Source: Shewanella donghaensis (GTDB taxonomy: Bacteria > Pseudomonadota > Gammaproteobacteria > Enterobacterales > Shewanellaceae). From it: a stretch of DNA of 64,000 nucleotides. A program made the position numbers and the translations under genes. The notes below the pieces were generated by a model. The model was not told the DNA's origin, did not search any database, and saw nothing but the letters and a program-made list of their open reading frames with translations. Below, in pieces: positions 55,404 through 64,000 of this stretch; the first letter of the stretch is position 1, and every line of letters starts with the position of its first letter. The DNA is taken from contig NZ_CP041783.1 in the NCBI RefSeq assembly GCF_007567505.1, positions 1,550,001 through 1,614,000 on the forward strand, read 5' to 3'.

Positions 55404-56132
55404 TTAAACAGTTTCTACGAAACCGTCTTGCTCAGCTTGAACAGCTAAATCTTGACCGCGGCCTGAGTTAGCAGCTGCAGCAACAGAAGTAGTGTACAAA
55501 CGGATAGAACGCATAGCATCATCGTTACCAGGAACGATGTAGTTAACGCCATCTGGAGCTGAGTTAGTATCAACAACAGCAGCAACTGGGATACCTAAGT
55601 TGTTAGCTTCTTTAATAGCGATATGCTCGTGGTCAGCACCGATAACGAATAATACGTCAGGTAGGCCGCCCATGTTTTTGATACCACCAAGAGATTTTTC
55701 TAACTTCTCTAGCTCGCGAGTACGCATTAACGCTTCTTTCTTAGTAAGCTTGTCGAAAGTACCGTCAACAGCTTGGCTTTCAAGCTCTTTAAGACGTTTG
55801 ATTGACTGACGAACAGTTTTCCAGTTAGTCAACATACCGCCTAACCAGCGGTGATCAACGTAGTACTGGTCACAAGAAATTGCAGCTTCTTTAATAGCTT
55901 CGCCAGCAGCGCGCTTAGTACCAACAAAAAGGATTTTACCTTTTTTAGAAGCAACGTTGCTGATGAAAGCTAACGCTTCGTTGAACATTGGTACAGTGTG
56001 CTCAAGGTTGATGATATGAACACCATTACGTGCACCAAAGATGAAAGGCTTCATCTTAGGATTCCAGTAACGAGTTTGGTGACCGAAGTGAACACCAGCT
56101 TGAAGCATGTCGCGCATTGAAACAGTAGTCAT
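55404..56132 (-). CDS. rpsB: 30S ribosomal protein S2
   Basis: 242 residues. [22 protein letters not shown] and [21 protein letters not shown] are the S2 signatures; [20 protein letters not shown] and [17 protein letters not shown] follow. It binds the 30S body-head junction. In E. coli S2 represses its own operon through the 5' leader; a structured leader is present here too. Confidence 0.99.
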   Translation of the reverse strand: MTTVSMRDMLQAGVHFGHQTRYWNPKMKPFIFGARNGVHIINLEHTVPMFNEALAFISNVASKKGKILFVGTKRAAGEAIKEAAISCDQYYVDHRWLGGMLTNWKTVRQSIKRLKELESQAVDGTFDKLTKKEALMRTRELEKLEKSLGGIKNMGGLPDVLFVIGADHEHIAIKEANNLGIPVAAVVDTNSAPDGVNYIVPGNDDAMRSIRLYTTSVAAAANSGRGQDLAVQAEQDGFVETV

Positions 56133-56230
56133 TTTATTTACCTTAGTTTGGGGGGTTAGACCTCCACGGATCCCATACCTTCGACCCTTGTCAATATGAC
56201 TAAGAGCACCCCGAAGAATGTGTCGATACG
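56133..56230 (-). promoter_or_regulatory. rpsB 5' leader, candidate S2 autoregulatory RNA
   Basis: The reverse-strand leader holds conserved-looking G-rich segments (CGGGGTGCTCTTAGTCAT and GGATCCGTGGAGGTCTAAC) able to pair with pyrimidine tracts nearby, in the place where E. coli has the S2-binding leader. Assignment rests on position and general form, not on a structure search. Confidence 0.5.
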
Positions 56231-56459
56231 TGTGTGATTTAGTATTTAGTTAAATTGCCATCTATAACATGTATAATGGCCGCCATATTTTACTCTTAGT
56301 GAAGCCGTAAGTGAAGAAAGCTTTAACACTTAATTCATTTTTAATTTCATTAAGACTTATACATAACGGCGCGCTTTATACCATATTCAGGCAAAAAGTA
56401 CAAATTTTGCCACGTTTTTAATGCGCTTATTTGACAGATATAACGGTAAGAGAATATTC

Positions 56460-57251
56460 ATGAGCATAGTCATCAAGACAGCAGAACAAATCGAAAAAAT
56501 GCGTGTTGCGGGTAAATTAGCGGCTGACGTACTAGAAATGATTGCACCACATGTGAAAGTAGGTGCAACCACTGACGAATTAAATGAAATTTGTGCAAAA
56601 TATACCGAGGAACACGGTGCCATTTCTGCGCCACTTAATTACCACGGGTTTCCAAAATCAATTTGTACTTCAGTAAATGAAGTCGTTTGTCATGGTATTC
56701 CTAGTGCATATGCATTAAAAGATGGTGATGTCTTAAATATCGATATCACAGTGATTAAAGATGGGTTCCACGGTGATACATCAAAAATGTTTTTAATCGG
56801 TGATGTTAGTCCGAAAGACAAACGTTTAGCTCGCATTGCTCAAGAAAGTCTTTATTTAGCCATTCGCAAAGTAAAACCTGGCGTTAAACTGGGTGAAATT
56901 GGCACTGTTATTGAAAAATTTATTAAAGCCAGTAAGTCTGGATTAGACAAGTATTCAATCGTTCAAGATTACTGTGGTCATGGCATCGGTGAAGGTTTCC
57001 ATGAAGAGCCACAAGTTGTACATTATAAAAATAATGACAAGACAGTATTAAAAGAAGGCATGTGCTTCACTATCGAGCCAATGATCAATGCTGGACGACA
57101 TACCACTATCCTTAATAAAGAAGATAACTGGACAGTCACCACATCAGATGGTAAAAAATCAGCACAATGGGAACATACACTGCTTGTCACTAAAACCGGA
57201 GTAGAAGTACTTACTCTTCGTAGTGAAGAAGATTTCCCAAGAACAGTATAA
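56460..57251 (+). CDS. map: Methionine aminopeptidase, type I
   Basis: 263 residues from the ATG at 56460 (E. coli 264); an upstream in-frame ATG at 56421 adds 13 unlikely residues. Metal ligands are visible in NIDITVIKDGFHGDTSKMF (two Asp), GHGIGEGFHEEP (His), TIEPMIN (Glu) and QWEHTLLVT (Glu). It removes the initiator Met from nascent proteins. Divergent from rpsB, and 24 bp before glnD. Confidence 0.98.
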   Translation: MSIVIKTAEQIEKMRVAGKLAADVLEMIAPHVKVGATTDELNEICAKYTEEHGAISAPLNYHGFPKSICTSVNEVVCHGIPSAYALKDGDVLNIDITVIKDGFHGDTSKMFLIGDVSPKDKRLARIAQESLYLAIRKVKPGVKLGEIGTVIEKFIKASKSGLDKYSIVQDYCGHGIGEGFHEEPQVVHYKNNDKTVLKEGMCFTIEPMINAGRHTTILNKEDNWTVTTSDGKKSAQWEHTLLVTKTGVEVLTLRSEEDFPRTV

Positions 57252-57274
57252 AAATCAGGTAAATAAGGACATCA

Positions 57275-59854
57275 ATGAACACTGCGCTGGTAGCTAAAAA
57301 CACCCTTGTAGATTTAAACCAGCGCTTATTGGCGCAATTTTCTGAAAAGAAGCCAATAACTGAAATTGTGAAACAACGATGTCTATTTGTTGATGACTTA
57401 CTTCAACAAGCTTGGCAATCGTTTGATTTTAACAATCAGTCGATTGCACTTATTGCAGTTGGTGGTTACGGCCGTGGAGAACTTCATCCCCACTCCGATA
57501 TCGATCTATTGATTCTGACCAAGTCAGAGGATGAAAGTCTTCAAGCTAAAGAATTAATCAGTCAACTGATCACTTATCTATGGGACTCAGGCTTAGAGAT
57601 AGGTCACAGTGTCCGCACGATAGAACAAACAATAGAATTAGGCTTAAACGATATCAGCACAGCAACAAACCTTCTTGAAGCAAGGTTGTTATGTGGAAGC
57701 TTAAGCTTATTTGATCAATTGTATGACGCGATTCGTGAACATGAGTTTTGGCCTTCTGATGCTTTCTTCTTAGCCAAAAAAGAAGAACAGCAAGACAGAC
57801 ATGCCAGAGCTAACGCTTTTGATTTAGAGCCAAATTTAAAATCCTGCCCTGGTGGTTTACGTGATATCCAAACTATCGCATGGGTTGCTATGCGGCACTT
57901 TGACGCTGCATCCTTAAAAGAGTTAGTTGATTACGAATTCCTTGAACAAATTGAATTAACCGAATTATTAGAGTGCCAAGACTTTCTATGGCAGCTGCGT
58001 TTTTCACTGCACATGATTGCCGGCAGAGATGAAAATAGACTGTTGTTTGACTTGCAAAGACAAGTCGCTACCGCAATGGGTTATGAAGATGGAACTCAAC
58101 TTGCTGTAGAACAAATGATGAAGCGCTATTACCGTACTGTAAGACGGGTAATGGAATTAAATGAAATGTTGTTGCAACTATTTAAACGCGCAACGTTGCA
58201 TCAAGTCATACCATTAACTATTCAGCCTATCAATGAACACTACCAACGTCGTGGTCACTTTATAGAAGTATTAGATAATCAACTTTTTGAACAACAACCT
58301 GAACAGATTGTTAATTTATTTTTATTAGTGGCTAAAAATTCTAATATTCAGCGAATTTACGCTCCAACACTGCGTTTATTGCGTAAAGCAAGGCGAGCTT
58401 TAAAGGGACCTTTGCAAGATAACCCTGAATGCCGAAAATATTTAATGCATATTTTAAAGCATCCTCGCGGCATTTCAGCCTTATCTTTAATGCATAAACA
58501 CGGTATTTTATCTTCTTATTTACCCGCTTGGCGTAAAATAGAAGGTCAAATGCAGTTTGATTTATTCCATGCTTATACCGTCGATGAACACACCCACAGA
58601 TTATTATTAAATATTGATCGCTTTGCCCAAGCAGATCAAAAAGATGAATTCCCATTAGGGGCAATATTAATTAATCAGTTGCCTAAAAAAGGCTTACTTG
58701 TTCTAGGTGCTTTATTTCATGATATTGCTAAAGGGCGTGGTGGCGATCATAGTAAATTAGGCTCACAAGATGCGTTAGATTTTTGCAAGCTTCACGGACT
58801 CAGTGATCATGACGGTCGTTTAGTCGCTTGGCTGGTTGAAAATCACCTGGTCATGTCAGTGACAGCACAGCGCCGTGATATTTCAGATCCCGATGTCGTC
58901 GCAGCCTTTGCAGATAAGATACAAGACGCGGTGCATCTAAGTTATTTATATTGTTTAACCGTTGCAGATATTTGCGCAACTAATGAAAAAGCCTGGAACA
59001 ACTGGAAAGGTTCACTGCTCAGAGACTTATATTTCTCGACTCAAAGAGTGTTAGCTCGCGGTAAAGAAAAACCTGTCGATGTGGCAGACAGAGTGCTAGA
59101 AGTAAAACAAAAAGCACAAAAAGAGTTGTTACGTCGTGGCTTAAAACAAAAAAGCATTGATACCTTATGGCTTAGATTCAAAGACGATTACTTTTTACGT
59201 CATCAACCTAACCAAGTTTCTTGGCATACAGAAGCATTGTTAAAGCACGATCCTAAAAAAGCATTAGTGTTGATTTCAAAGCACACCACCCGTGGTGGTA
59301 CTGAATTATTTGTTTACGCGAAAGATAAACCAAAACTGTTCGCCACTGTAATGACCGTGTTAGATAATAAAAACATTAATGTACATGACGCTAACGTAAT
59401 GACATCAACTGACGACTACGCATTAGATACATTCGTTATTTTAGAGCAAGATGGCGAACCAATCAGCCAACTTTCTCGCATTCAGTCGATTAAAAAAGCG
59501 TTAGGGAAGGCATTAGCCACACAAAAAACCAAACCGCCTAAATTTAGAAAGCTGTCACGAATCATGAAACCTTTTAATGTTCGTACCCAAGTCAGTTTCT
59601 TACCAGGTGCAAACCATGATACAAGTATGATGGAGCTAATTGCATTAGACTCACCAGGCTTATTAGCCACTGTAGCTGAAGTACTCCATCGCTGTAATGT
59701 CACATTATTATCAGCTAAAATTACCACTATTGGAGAACGCGCCGAAGATTTCTTTATCTTACAAACAGATTCGGGCAGCGAACTCAACCAAGAACAACAA
59801 ACACATTTATCTGAAGCGCTCCTAGCGGCGCTTTCAAAACCTTTACAACAATAA
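57275..59854 (+). CDS. glnD: Bifunctional PII uridylyltransferase/uridylyl-removing enzyme
   Basis: 859 residues. The nucleotidyltransferase domain holds [20 protein letters not shown] with catalytic Asp pair (~residues 65-85). The HD domain carries [19 protein letters not shown] (~485-505). Two ACT domains end the protein (~690 and ~800 on) and sense glutamine. It adds or removes UMP on PII according to nitrogen status. Likely co-transcribed with map and dapD. Confidence 0.98.
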   Translation: MNTALVAKNTLVDLNQRLLAQFSEKKPITEIVKQRCLFVDDLLQQAWQSFDFNNQSIALIAVGGYGRGELHPHSDIDLLILTKSEDESLQAKELISQLITYLWDSGLEIGHSVRTIEQTIELGLNDISTATNLLEARLLCGSLSLFDQLYDAIREHEFWPSDAFFLAKKEEQQDRHARANAFDLEPNLKSCPGGLRDIQTIAWVAMRHFDAASLKELVDYEFLEQIELTELLECQDFLWQLRFSLHMIAGRDENRLLFDLQRQVATAMGYEDGTQLAVEQMMKRYYRTVRRVMELNEMLLQLFKRATLHQVIPLTIQPINEHYQRRGHFIEVLDNQLFEQQPEQIVNLFLLVAKNSNIQRIYAPTLRLLRKARRALKGPLQDNPECRKYLMHILKHPRGISALSLMHKHGILSSYLPAWRKIEGQMQFDLFHAYTVDEHTHRLLLNIDRFAQADQKDEFPLGAILINQLPKKGLLVLGALFHDIAKGRGGDHSKLGSQDALDFCKLHGLSDHDGRLVAWLVENHLVMSVTAQRRDISDPDVVAAFADKIQDAVHLSYLYCLTVADICATNEKAWNNWKGSLLRDLYFSTQRVLARGKEKPVDVADRVLEVKQKAQKELLRRGLKQKSIDTLWLRFKDDYFLRHQPNQVSWHTEALLKHDPKKALVLISKHTTRGGTELFVYAKDKPKLFATVMTVLDNKNINVHDANVMTSTDDYALDTFVILEQDGEPISQLSRIQSIKKALGKALATQKTKPPKFRKLSRIMKPFNVRTQVSFLPGANHDTSMMELIALDSPGLLATVAEVLHRCNVTLLSAKITTIGERAEDFFILQTDSGSELNQEQQTHLSEALLAALSKPLQQ

Positions 59855-59872
59855 ATTAACTGGGAGAAAGTA

Positions 59873-60697
59873 ATGGAGGCATTACGCCAACGCATTGAAG
59901 CTGCATTTGAGGCTCGTCAGGACATCACACCTAGCACGGTAGAGCCAAGTGTTCGTGCAGATATCGAAACTGTTATTAGCATGCTAGACAAAGGTCAAGC
60001 TCGCGTAGCAGAGAAGATTGATGGCGAATGGCATGTACACCAGTGGTTAAAGAAAGCTGTTTTACTTTCTTTTCGTATCTTCGATAACCAGGTTATCGAT
60101 GGTGGTGATACTAAGTACTTTGATAAAGTGCCACAGAAATTTACAGATTACACCGCTGAGCGTTTCAAAGAAGAAGCGATTCGCGTAGTGCCACCTGCGA
60201 CAGTCCGTAAAGGCTCTTTCATAGGTAAGAACACCGTTCTTATGCCTTCTTACGTAAACTTAGGTGCTTTTGTTGATGAAGGCACTATGGTCGATACATG
60301 GGCGACTGTTGGTTCATGTGCACAAATTGGTAAGAATGTGCATCTATCTGGTGGTGTTGGTATTGGCGGCGTACTTGAGCCGCTTCAAGCAGGTCCTACC
60401 ATAATTGAAGATAACTGTTTCATTGGTGCTCGCAGCGAAATCGTTGAAGGCGTTATTGTTGAAGAAGGCAGTGTTATTTCAATGGGCGTTTACATTGGCC
60501 AAAGCACCCGTATCTTTGACCGTGAAACTGGTGAAGTTCATTACGGCCGTGTACCTGCAGGTTCCGTCGTTGTTTCAGGTAACTTGCCATCTAAATGCGG
60601 TACTTACAGTTTATATGCTGCCATTATCGTTAAGAAAGTAGATGCTAAAACTCGCGGTAAAGTGGGTATTAACGAATTACTTCGTATTGTTGATTAA
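59873..60697 (+). CDS. dapD: Tetrahydrodipicolinate N-succinyltransferase
   Basis: 274 residues, same as E. coli. The N-terminal helical domain ([18 protein letters not shown]) is followed by hexapeptide beta-helix coils ([36 protein letters not shown]). It succinylates tetrahydrodipicolinate in the lysine/diaminopimelate pathway. GGGAG precedes the start and a strong terminator follows. Confidence 0.98.
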   Translation: MEALRQRIEAAFEARQDITPSTVEPSVRADIETVISMLDKGQARVAEKIDGEWHVHQWLKKAVLLSFRIFDNQVIDGGDTKYFDKVPQKFTDYTAERFKEEAIRVVPPATVRKGSFIGKNTVLMPSYVNLGAFVDEGTMVDTWATVGSCAQIGKNVHLSGGVGIGGVLEPLQAGPTIIEDNCFIGARSEIVEGVIVEEGSVISMGVYIGQSTRIFDRETGEVHYGRVPAGSVVVSGNLPSKCGTYSLYAAIIVKKVDAKTRGKVGINELLRIVD

Positions 60698-60714
60698 TTC
60701 GTTAACCAACAAAT

Positions 60715-60742
60715 AAAAAAGGCCTCAAATGAGGCCTTTTTT
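60715..60742. terminator. Bidirectional terminator between dapD and purU
   Basis: Perfect 12-bp stem AAAAAAGGCCTC / GAGGCCTTTTTT with an AAAT loop; T-runs on both strands serve the convergent genes. Confidence 0.95.
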
Positions 60743-60786
60743 ATTTCTATCGATTAGGTATCTGCTCAAAAATTCGAATCAGTGTG

Positions 60787-61659
60787 CTAAAACACAACGG
60801 TTTTATTACCGTACACCACAACTTGCTCATCAAGCACCAACTGCAATGCCTTACTTAACACGCTTTTTTCTACGTCACGGCCATTATGAGCCAACTCTTC
60901 AGCACTGAAGCTATGATCAACATTGATGACATCTTGTTTAATAATCGGCCCTTCATCTAAACAGTTATTAACAAAATGGGCTGTTGCTCCGATGATTTTA
61001 ACCCCACGCTCCCAAGCTTGACGATAAGGTGAAGCGCCAATAAATGCTGGAAGGAAAGAATGATGAATATTAATAATAGTATTAGGGAATTCAGCAACAA
61101 ATTCAGGGGTTAAAATACGCATAAACTTGGCAAGTACAATATAGTCAGCATCATAATCTTTAATGACCTCCAACATGGCTTGCTCGTGTTGTGCCCTATC
61201 CAACCCTACATGGCTGACATGGTGGAAAGGAATATCAAACTTTTCCGTTAAGTTTTGCAACACATCGTAATTACCCACTACTGCTGCAATTTCGACATCT
61301 AAACCACCGTAATACGATTTCATTAAGATATCACCTAAACAATGAGCCTCTTTAGTGACTAAAATAACGATTTTCTTTCGACCGGCATCAACCAATTTCA
61401 TATGATTTTGTAATGGCAACACGTCAGTTAAATCAGCTAATAATGCGTTATCGTTAATTTGACCTTCAAGCACTGTACGCATAAAAAAGCGCCCTTGTTC
61501 ATGATCGACAAATTCGGTGTTTTTAATGATATTAAGATGATGGGCAAAACACACACCAGTAATTTTTGCGATAAGGCCTTGTGCGTCTTCACAATCTGTT
61601 ATTAGAATTTTACGCTGCAGACTCTCAGAGCTTTGAATAGGACTATATTTTGGATTCAT
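60787..61659 (-). CDS. purU: Formyltetrahydrofolate deformylase
   Basis: 290 residues from the ATG at 61659; GTG or ATG codons up to 61695 could add a few. An N-terminal ACT domain (LITDCEDAQGLIAKITGVC) senses glycine/methionine in E. coli. The formyltransferase-fold catalytic part holds NYDVLQNLTEKFDIPFHHV, IVLAKFMRILTPEF, NIHHSFLPAFIGASPYRQA (Asn-His) and the catalytic Asp in NNCLDEGPII. It releases formate and THF, supplying formate for PurT and balancing one-carbon units. Confidence 0.95.
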   Translation of the reverse strand: MNPKYSPIQSSESLQRKILITDCEDAQGLIAKITGVCFAHHLNIIKNTEFVDHEQGRFFMRTVLEGQINDNALLADLTDVLPLQNHMKLVDAGRKKIVILVTKEAHCLGDILMKSYYGGLDVEIAAVVGNYDVLQNLTEKFDIPFHHVSHVGLDRAQHEQAMLEVIKDYDADYIVLAKFMRILTPEFVAEFPNTIINIHHSFLPAFIGASPYRQAWERGVKIIGATAHFVNNCLDEGPIIKQDVINVDHSFSAEELAHNGRDVEKSVLSKALQLVLDEQVVVYGNKTVVF

Positions 61660-61875
61660 ACACTTTTTGCTCACAATAAATAAAATCAATAACAATTAGA
61701 CTTGGTTTGAAATGATATAAAAAACAGCATATCAAATACCAAACAATCTTTATTTGTATCATAGCTGTTAAATGAAATGTCACTAAAGGGCTTTATAATT
61801 CAAGGATTACAGCTAAAAGTATTACTACGTTATTAAATAGACAGTTTTTAGGTAATTATTTTAAAGTATGAATAA

Positions 61876-63348
61876 TTATTTGCGGGTATCTAGATACTTT
61901 TGCAGTAGCTTTCTTAAACTTTCAGCTTTAGTACCAAAAACAACTTGAACCCCATTACCTACTTTGATCACTCCTTTAGCCCCCAAACGCATCAGCCTAG
62001 GTTTATCCACTAATTTAGGATTAACCACAGAAAGTCGTAACCTTGTAAGGCAAGCATTTAACTCCACGATATTATCTGCCCCACCAAGAGCACTGATCAT
62101 TGAACGAAGGCTTTCCTTGTTGCCGTTGTTTTCAGCTTCTAAACGACCTGGTGTTTTTAAGTTGAACGCGACAATACTAACTCTAAATATAATGTAATAA
62201 ATAAATCCCGTTAACGGCCCTAAAAACCATATCCAGCTGGTATTTTTAGATTGAGCAAACAGCAAACTAAAATCAATTAAGCCATGTGAAAATACCACAC
62301 TGTGTTTTACTTCTAATAGTACACACACGCTGTAAGCTAAACCGGTTAACAATGCATGTATCAAAAACAATAATGGTGCCACAAACATAAATGCAAATTC
62401 GATAGGCTCAGTGATACCCGTTAGCCAACTTGCGGTTGCAGCAGATAACATAATGCCAGCAACTCTGTTCCTTTCAGCTTTATCAGCACAACGCCAAATA
62501 GCCAACGCTGCTGCTGGTAACCCCCACATTTTTATTAAGTAACCCCCCGCTAAATTTCCAGCCGCTGGATCGCCAGCAAGATAACGGGCAATTTCACCTC
62601 TTACTAATTGACCATCATCAAAGTATTGCCCAACTTCTAAATAAAATGGCGCATTCCAAATGTGGTGTAAGCCCAATGGAATAAGGAGTCTTTCAATGGT
62701 GCCATACACACCAAAGGCAACAGCAGGATCTTGGTATACGGCCCATAAGGATAAAGAATCGATTCTGTAAGCTAAGTTTGGCCAAATATGCGCCAAGATA
62801 AATGCCATCAACATTGAGAATGGAATAATGATTAATGCAGCGCTTCGTTGGCCTTCAAAAAATGAAAACACAGCGGGTAATTTAACGTCCTCACTAACTC
62901 GCACGACAAAGCATGTCAACGCACCGACAAATACACCACCAGCAATCCCCGTATCCATGGTTTCAATTCCCCAAATGGGTCTAGAAGGTAATTGATAAAT
63001 CGTGGTAAGTGCCCCCATGGTCGAAACAAAGACCCCAAAACCAAAAACAGCAACAAAAGCGGCGATGCCTTGATCTTTACAAAAGCCAATAGCAATCGCT
63101 ATCGCAAATAGTAACGGCATCATGGTAAAGATTAGATTACCCACATTAGACAGTACAATGGCGAGTTCGGTAGACACAAAAGGTAGAGGATTAGCTGATA
63201 AGCCGAGCATGACGCCCGCAGCGGGTAAAATGGCGATAGGGATTAACAGCGCCTGACTAAGGCGCTGAGCAAATTTAAACCAACGCTGGCTAAATAGCCT
63301 TAGTTGTTTTGAGACTGAGCTACTGCGGTTTTCCAAGTCGTAACCCAT
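61876..63348 (-). CDS. PTS glucose/N-acetylglucosamine-type EIICB permease
   Basis: 490 residues. EIIC (~25-390) has ten or so helices and family motifs LPAAGVMLGL, RLLIPLGLHHIWNAPF and TGITEPIEFAFMFVAP, the last carrying the sugar-binding Glu. EIIB (~410-490) has the phosphorylated Cys in NACLTRLRLSV. No EIIA domain is attached, as in PtsG. It imports and phosphorylates a glucose-type sugar; glucose versus GlcNAc is not decided. The only ATG start overlaps the flavodoxin gene by 49 bp and has no clear ribosome site, so expression may be coupled or the true start non-canonical. Confidence 0.9.
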   Translation of the reverse strand: MGYDLENRSSSVSKQLRLFSQRWFKFAQRLSQALLIPIAILPAAGVMLGLSANPLPFVSTELAIVLSNVGNLIFTMMPLLFAIAIAIGFCKDQGIAAFVAVFGFGVFVSTMGALTTIYQLPSRPIWGIETMDTGIAGGVFVGALTCFVVRVSEDVKLPAVFSFFEGQRSAALIIIPFSMLMAFILAHIWPNLAYRIDSLSLWAVYQDPAVAFGVYGTIERLLIPLGLHHIWNAPFYLEVGQYFDDGQLVRGEIARYLAGDPAAGNLAGGYLIKMWGLPAAALAIWRCADKAERNRVAGIMLSAATASWLTGITEPIEFAFMFVAPLLFLIHALLTGLAYSVCVLLEVKHSVVFSHGLIDFSLLFAQSKNTSWIWFLGPLTGFIYYIIFRVSIVAFNLKTPGRLEAENNGNKESLRSMISALGGADNIVELNACLTRLRLSVVNPKLVDKPRLMRLGAKGVIKVGNGVQVVFGTKAESLRKLLQKYLDTRK

Positions 63349-63764
63349 TGTGTAGCATCAGTTTCTGGCTCCATTGTTTCACATGCATCAATCTCAAGTC
63401 TTTCAGTAATATTTTTTGCCCCAAGTTCAGTCAATAACTCATCAAACTGTTTGGCGGCACCACAAAAGGTCTCATAACTGGAGTCCCCCAAACCTATGAT
63501 ACTGTACTTTAATTTAGGTAAATAAGGCGCTGCAGAGCGTAACTCATTAAACCAAGATGAAATATCATCAGGCAGATCACCTTGTCCTGTGGTTGATGTC
63601 ACCACGATCAAATACTCATCTTCGGCAGGCACAAAACCTGACAGTTCTGCAGGTTGCACCAGTTTCGTAATGAAGTCTAACTCAGCAATTTTATCAGTAA
63701 GTGTTTCAGCAACAAATTGCGCACTACCGTATACAGTTCCGAACACTAAAGTGACTTTATCCAT
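63300..63764 (-). CDS. Flavodoxin-like FMN protein (MioC/YqcA type)
   Basis: 154 residues, a single flavodoxin domain of short-chain type. The phosphate loop GTVYGSAQFVAE near the start, STTGQGDLPDDIS and IIGLGDSSYETFCGAAKQFDELL are the FMN-binding loops. It is closest in form to MioC/YqcA flavodoxins, whose roles include electron transfer in biotin or other pathways. Its 3' end overlaps the PTS gene. Not in an obvious electron-transfer operon, so the partner is unknown. Confidence 0.9.
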   Translation of the reverse strand: MDKVTLVFGTVYGSAQFVAETLTDKIAELDFITKLVQPAELSGFVPAEDEYLIVVTSTTGQGDLPDDISSWFNELRSAAPYLPKLKYSIIGLGDSSYETFCGAAKQFDELLTELGAKNITERLEIDACETMEPETDATQWVTTWKTAVAQSQNN

Positions 63765-63922
63765 GATATACTTTTCTCCAAGCTAACTGACTTCATTGAT
63801 TAATTCTGCATAATGCCGATTAATTCAAGCTTATAGCTTCACCATACTGTATTCCAGCGCTGGGCTGCAAGTATAAAATACAAACAAAAGTAACAACTTA
63901 TCTAATATCTAAGGTTATTGTT

Positions 63923-64000
63923 ATGCGCCAAGCTAATAGACATAGATTGCTTAAACTGCAACATAAGTCAGCCCACATTAGACGTAATTATTATTTCAGA
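63923..64000 (+). CDS. Start of a small unknown gene, cut by the window edge
   Basis: 26 codons open to the right edge, beginning with an ATG preceded by TAAGG eight bases away. The visible N-terminus is strongly basic (MRQANRHRLLKLQHKSAH). No family is recognised. Divergent from the flavodoxin gene. Called on the ribosome site and an uninterrupted frame only. Confidence 0.45.
   Translation, partial: MRQANRHRLLKLQHKSAHIRRNYYFR

Overview
The window looks like the chromosome of a Shewanella-type marine gammaproteobacterium. This is inferred from protein character, moderate AT richness and the gene order rpsB-tsf-pyrH-frr-uppS-cdsA-dxr-rseP-bamA-skp-lpxD-fabZ-lpxA-lpxB-rnhB-dnaE beside map-glnD-dapD; no database search was possible. 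I saw no rRNA, tRNA, CRISPR array, intact insertion sequence or prophage.

Left part (1-14 kb): the 3' end of an RsbW-like kinase gene, an Aer-like PAS chemoreceptor, a LysR regulator divergent from a purine nucleoside phosphorylase / nucleoside transporter operon, a DMT exporter, and a divergent pair of secreted S9 peptidase and amidohydrolase. From 10.85 to 14.5 kb coding density is low: an orphan lipoprotein, an orphan MSHA-like pilin, a small membrane protein, and non-coding DNA with hairpins and one of two copies of a decayed ~100-bp repeat (the other is at 6.87 kb).

Exopolysaccharide region (14.4-29.8 kb): STAS regulator, Wza-like exporter, Wzz-like co-polymerase and Wzy-like polymerase; then a reverse-strand block (monooxygenase, nitroreductase, OpuAC-like protein, lipoprotein); then Wzx flippase, GT2, a fusion of TagA/WecG glycosyltransferase with sugar-1-phosphate transferase, a degenerate nucleotidyltransferase, TagD and TagB/TagF-like proteins. 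All three forward units have a sigma-54-type -24/-12 element (the middle one weak) and upstream TTCGCA-N3-TGCAA-like boxes, recalling the Vibrio fischeri syp locus. TagA, TagD and TagB/F homologues together suggest a glycerol-phosphate-containing, teichoic-acid-like polymer. Two proteins also carry what look like inactive copies of the sugar-transferase domain. This is the best candidate for an undescribed system here.

Right part (29.9-64 kb): SNF2 helicase, KefB-like antiporter, a diguanylate cyclase with a near-perfect sigma-54 promoter, tilS, dnaE, then the long reverse-strand essential run for lipid A, outer-membrane assembly, isoprenoid, phospholipid and translation functions up to rpsB. 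Divergent from it are map, glnD and dapD. The end holds purU, a PTS EIICB permease overlapping a flavodoxin gene, and the start of a small unknown gene.
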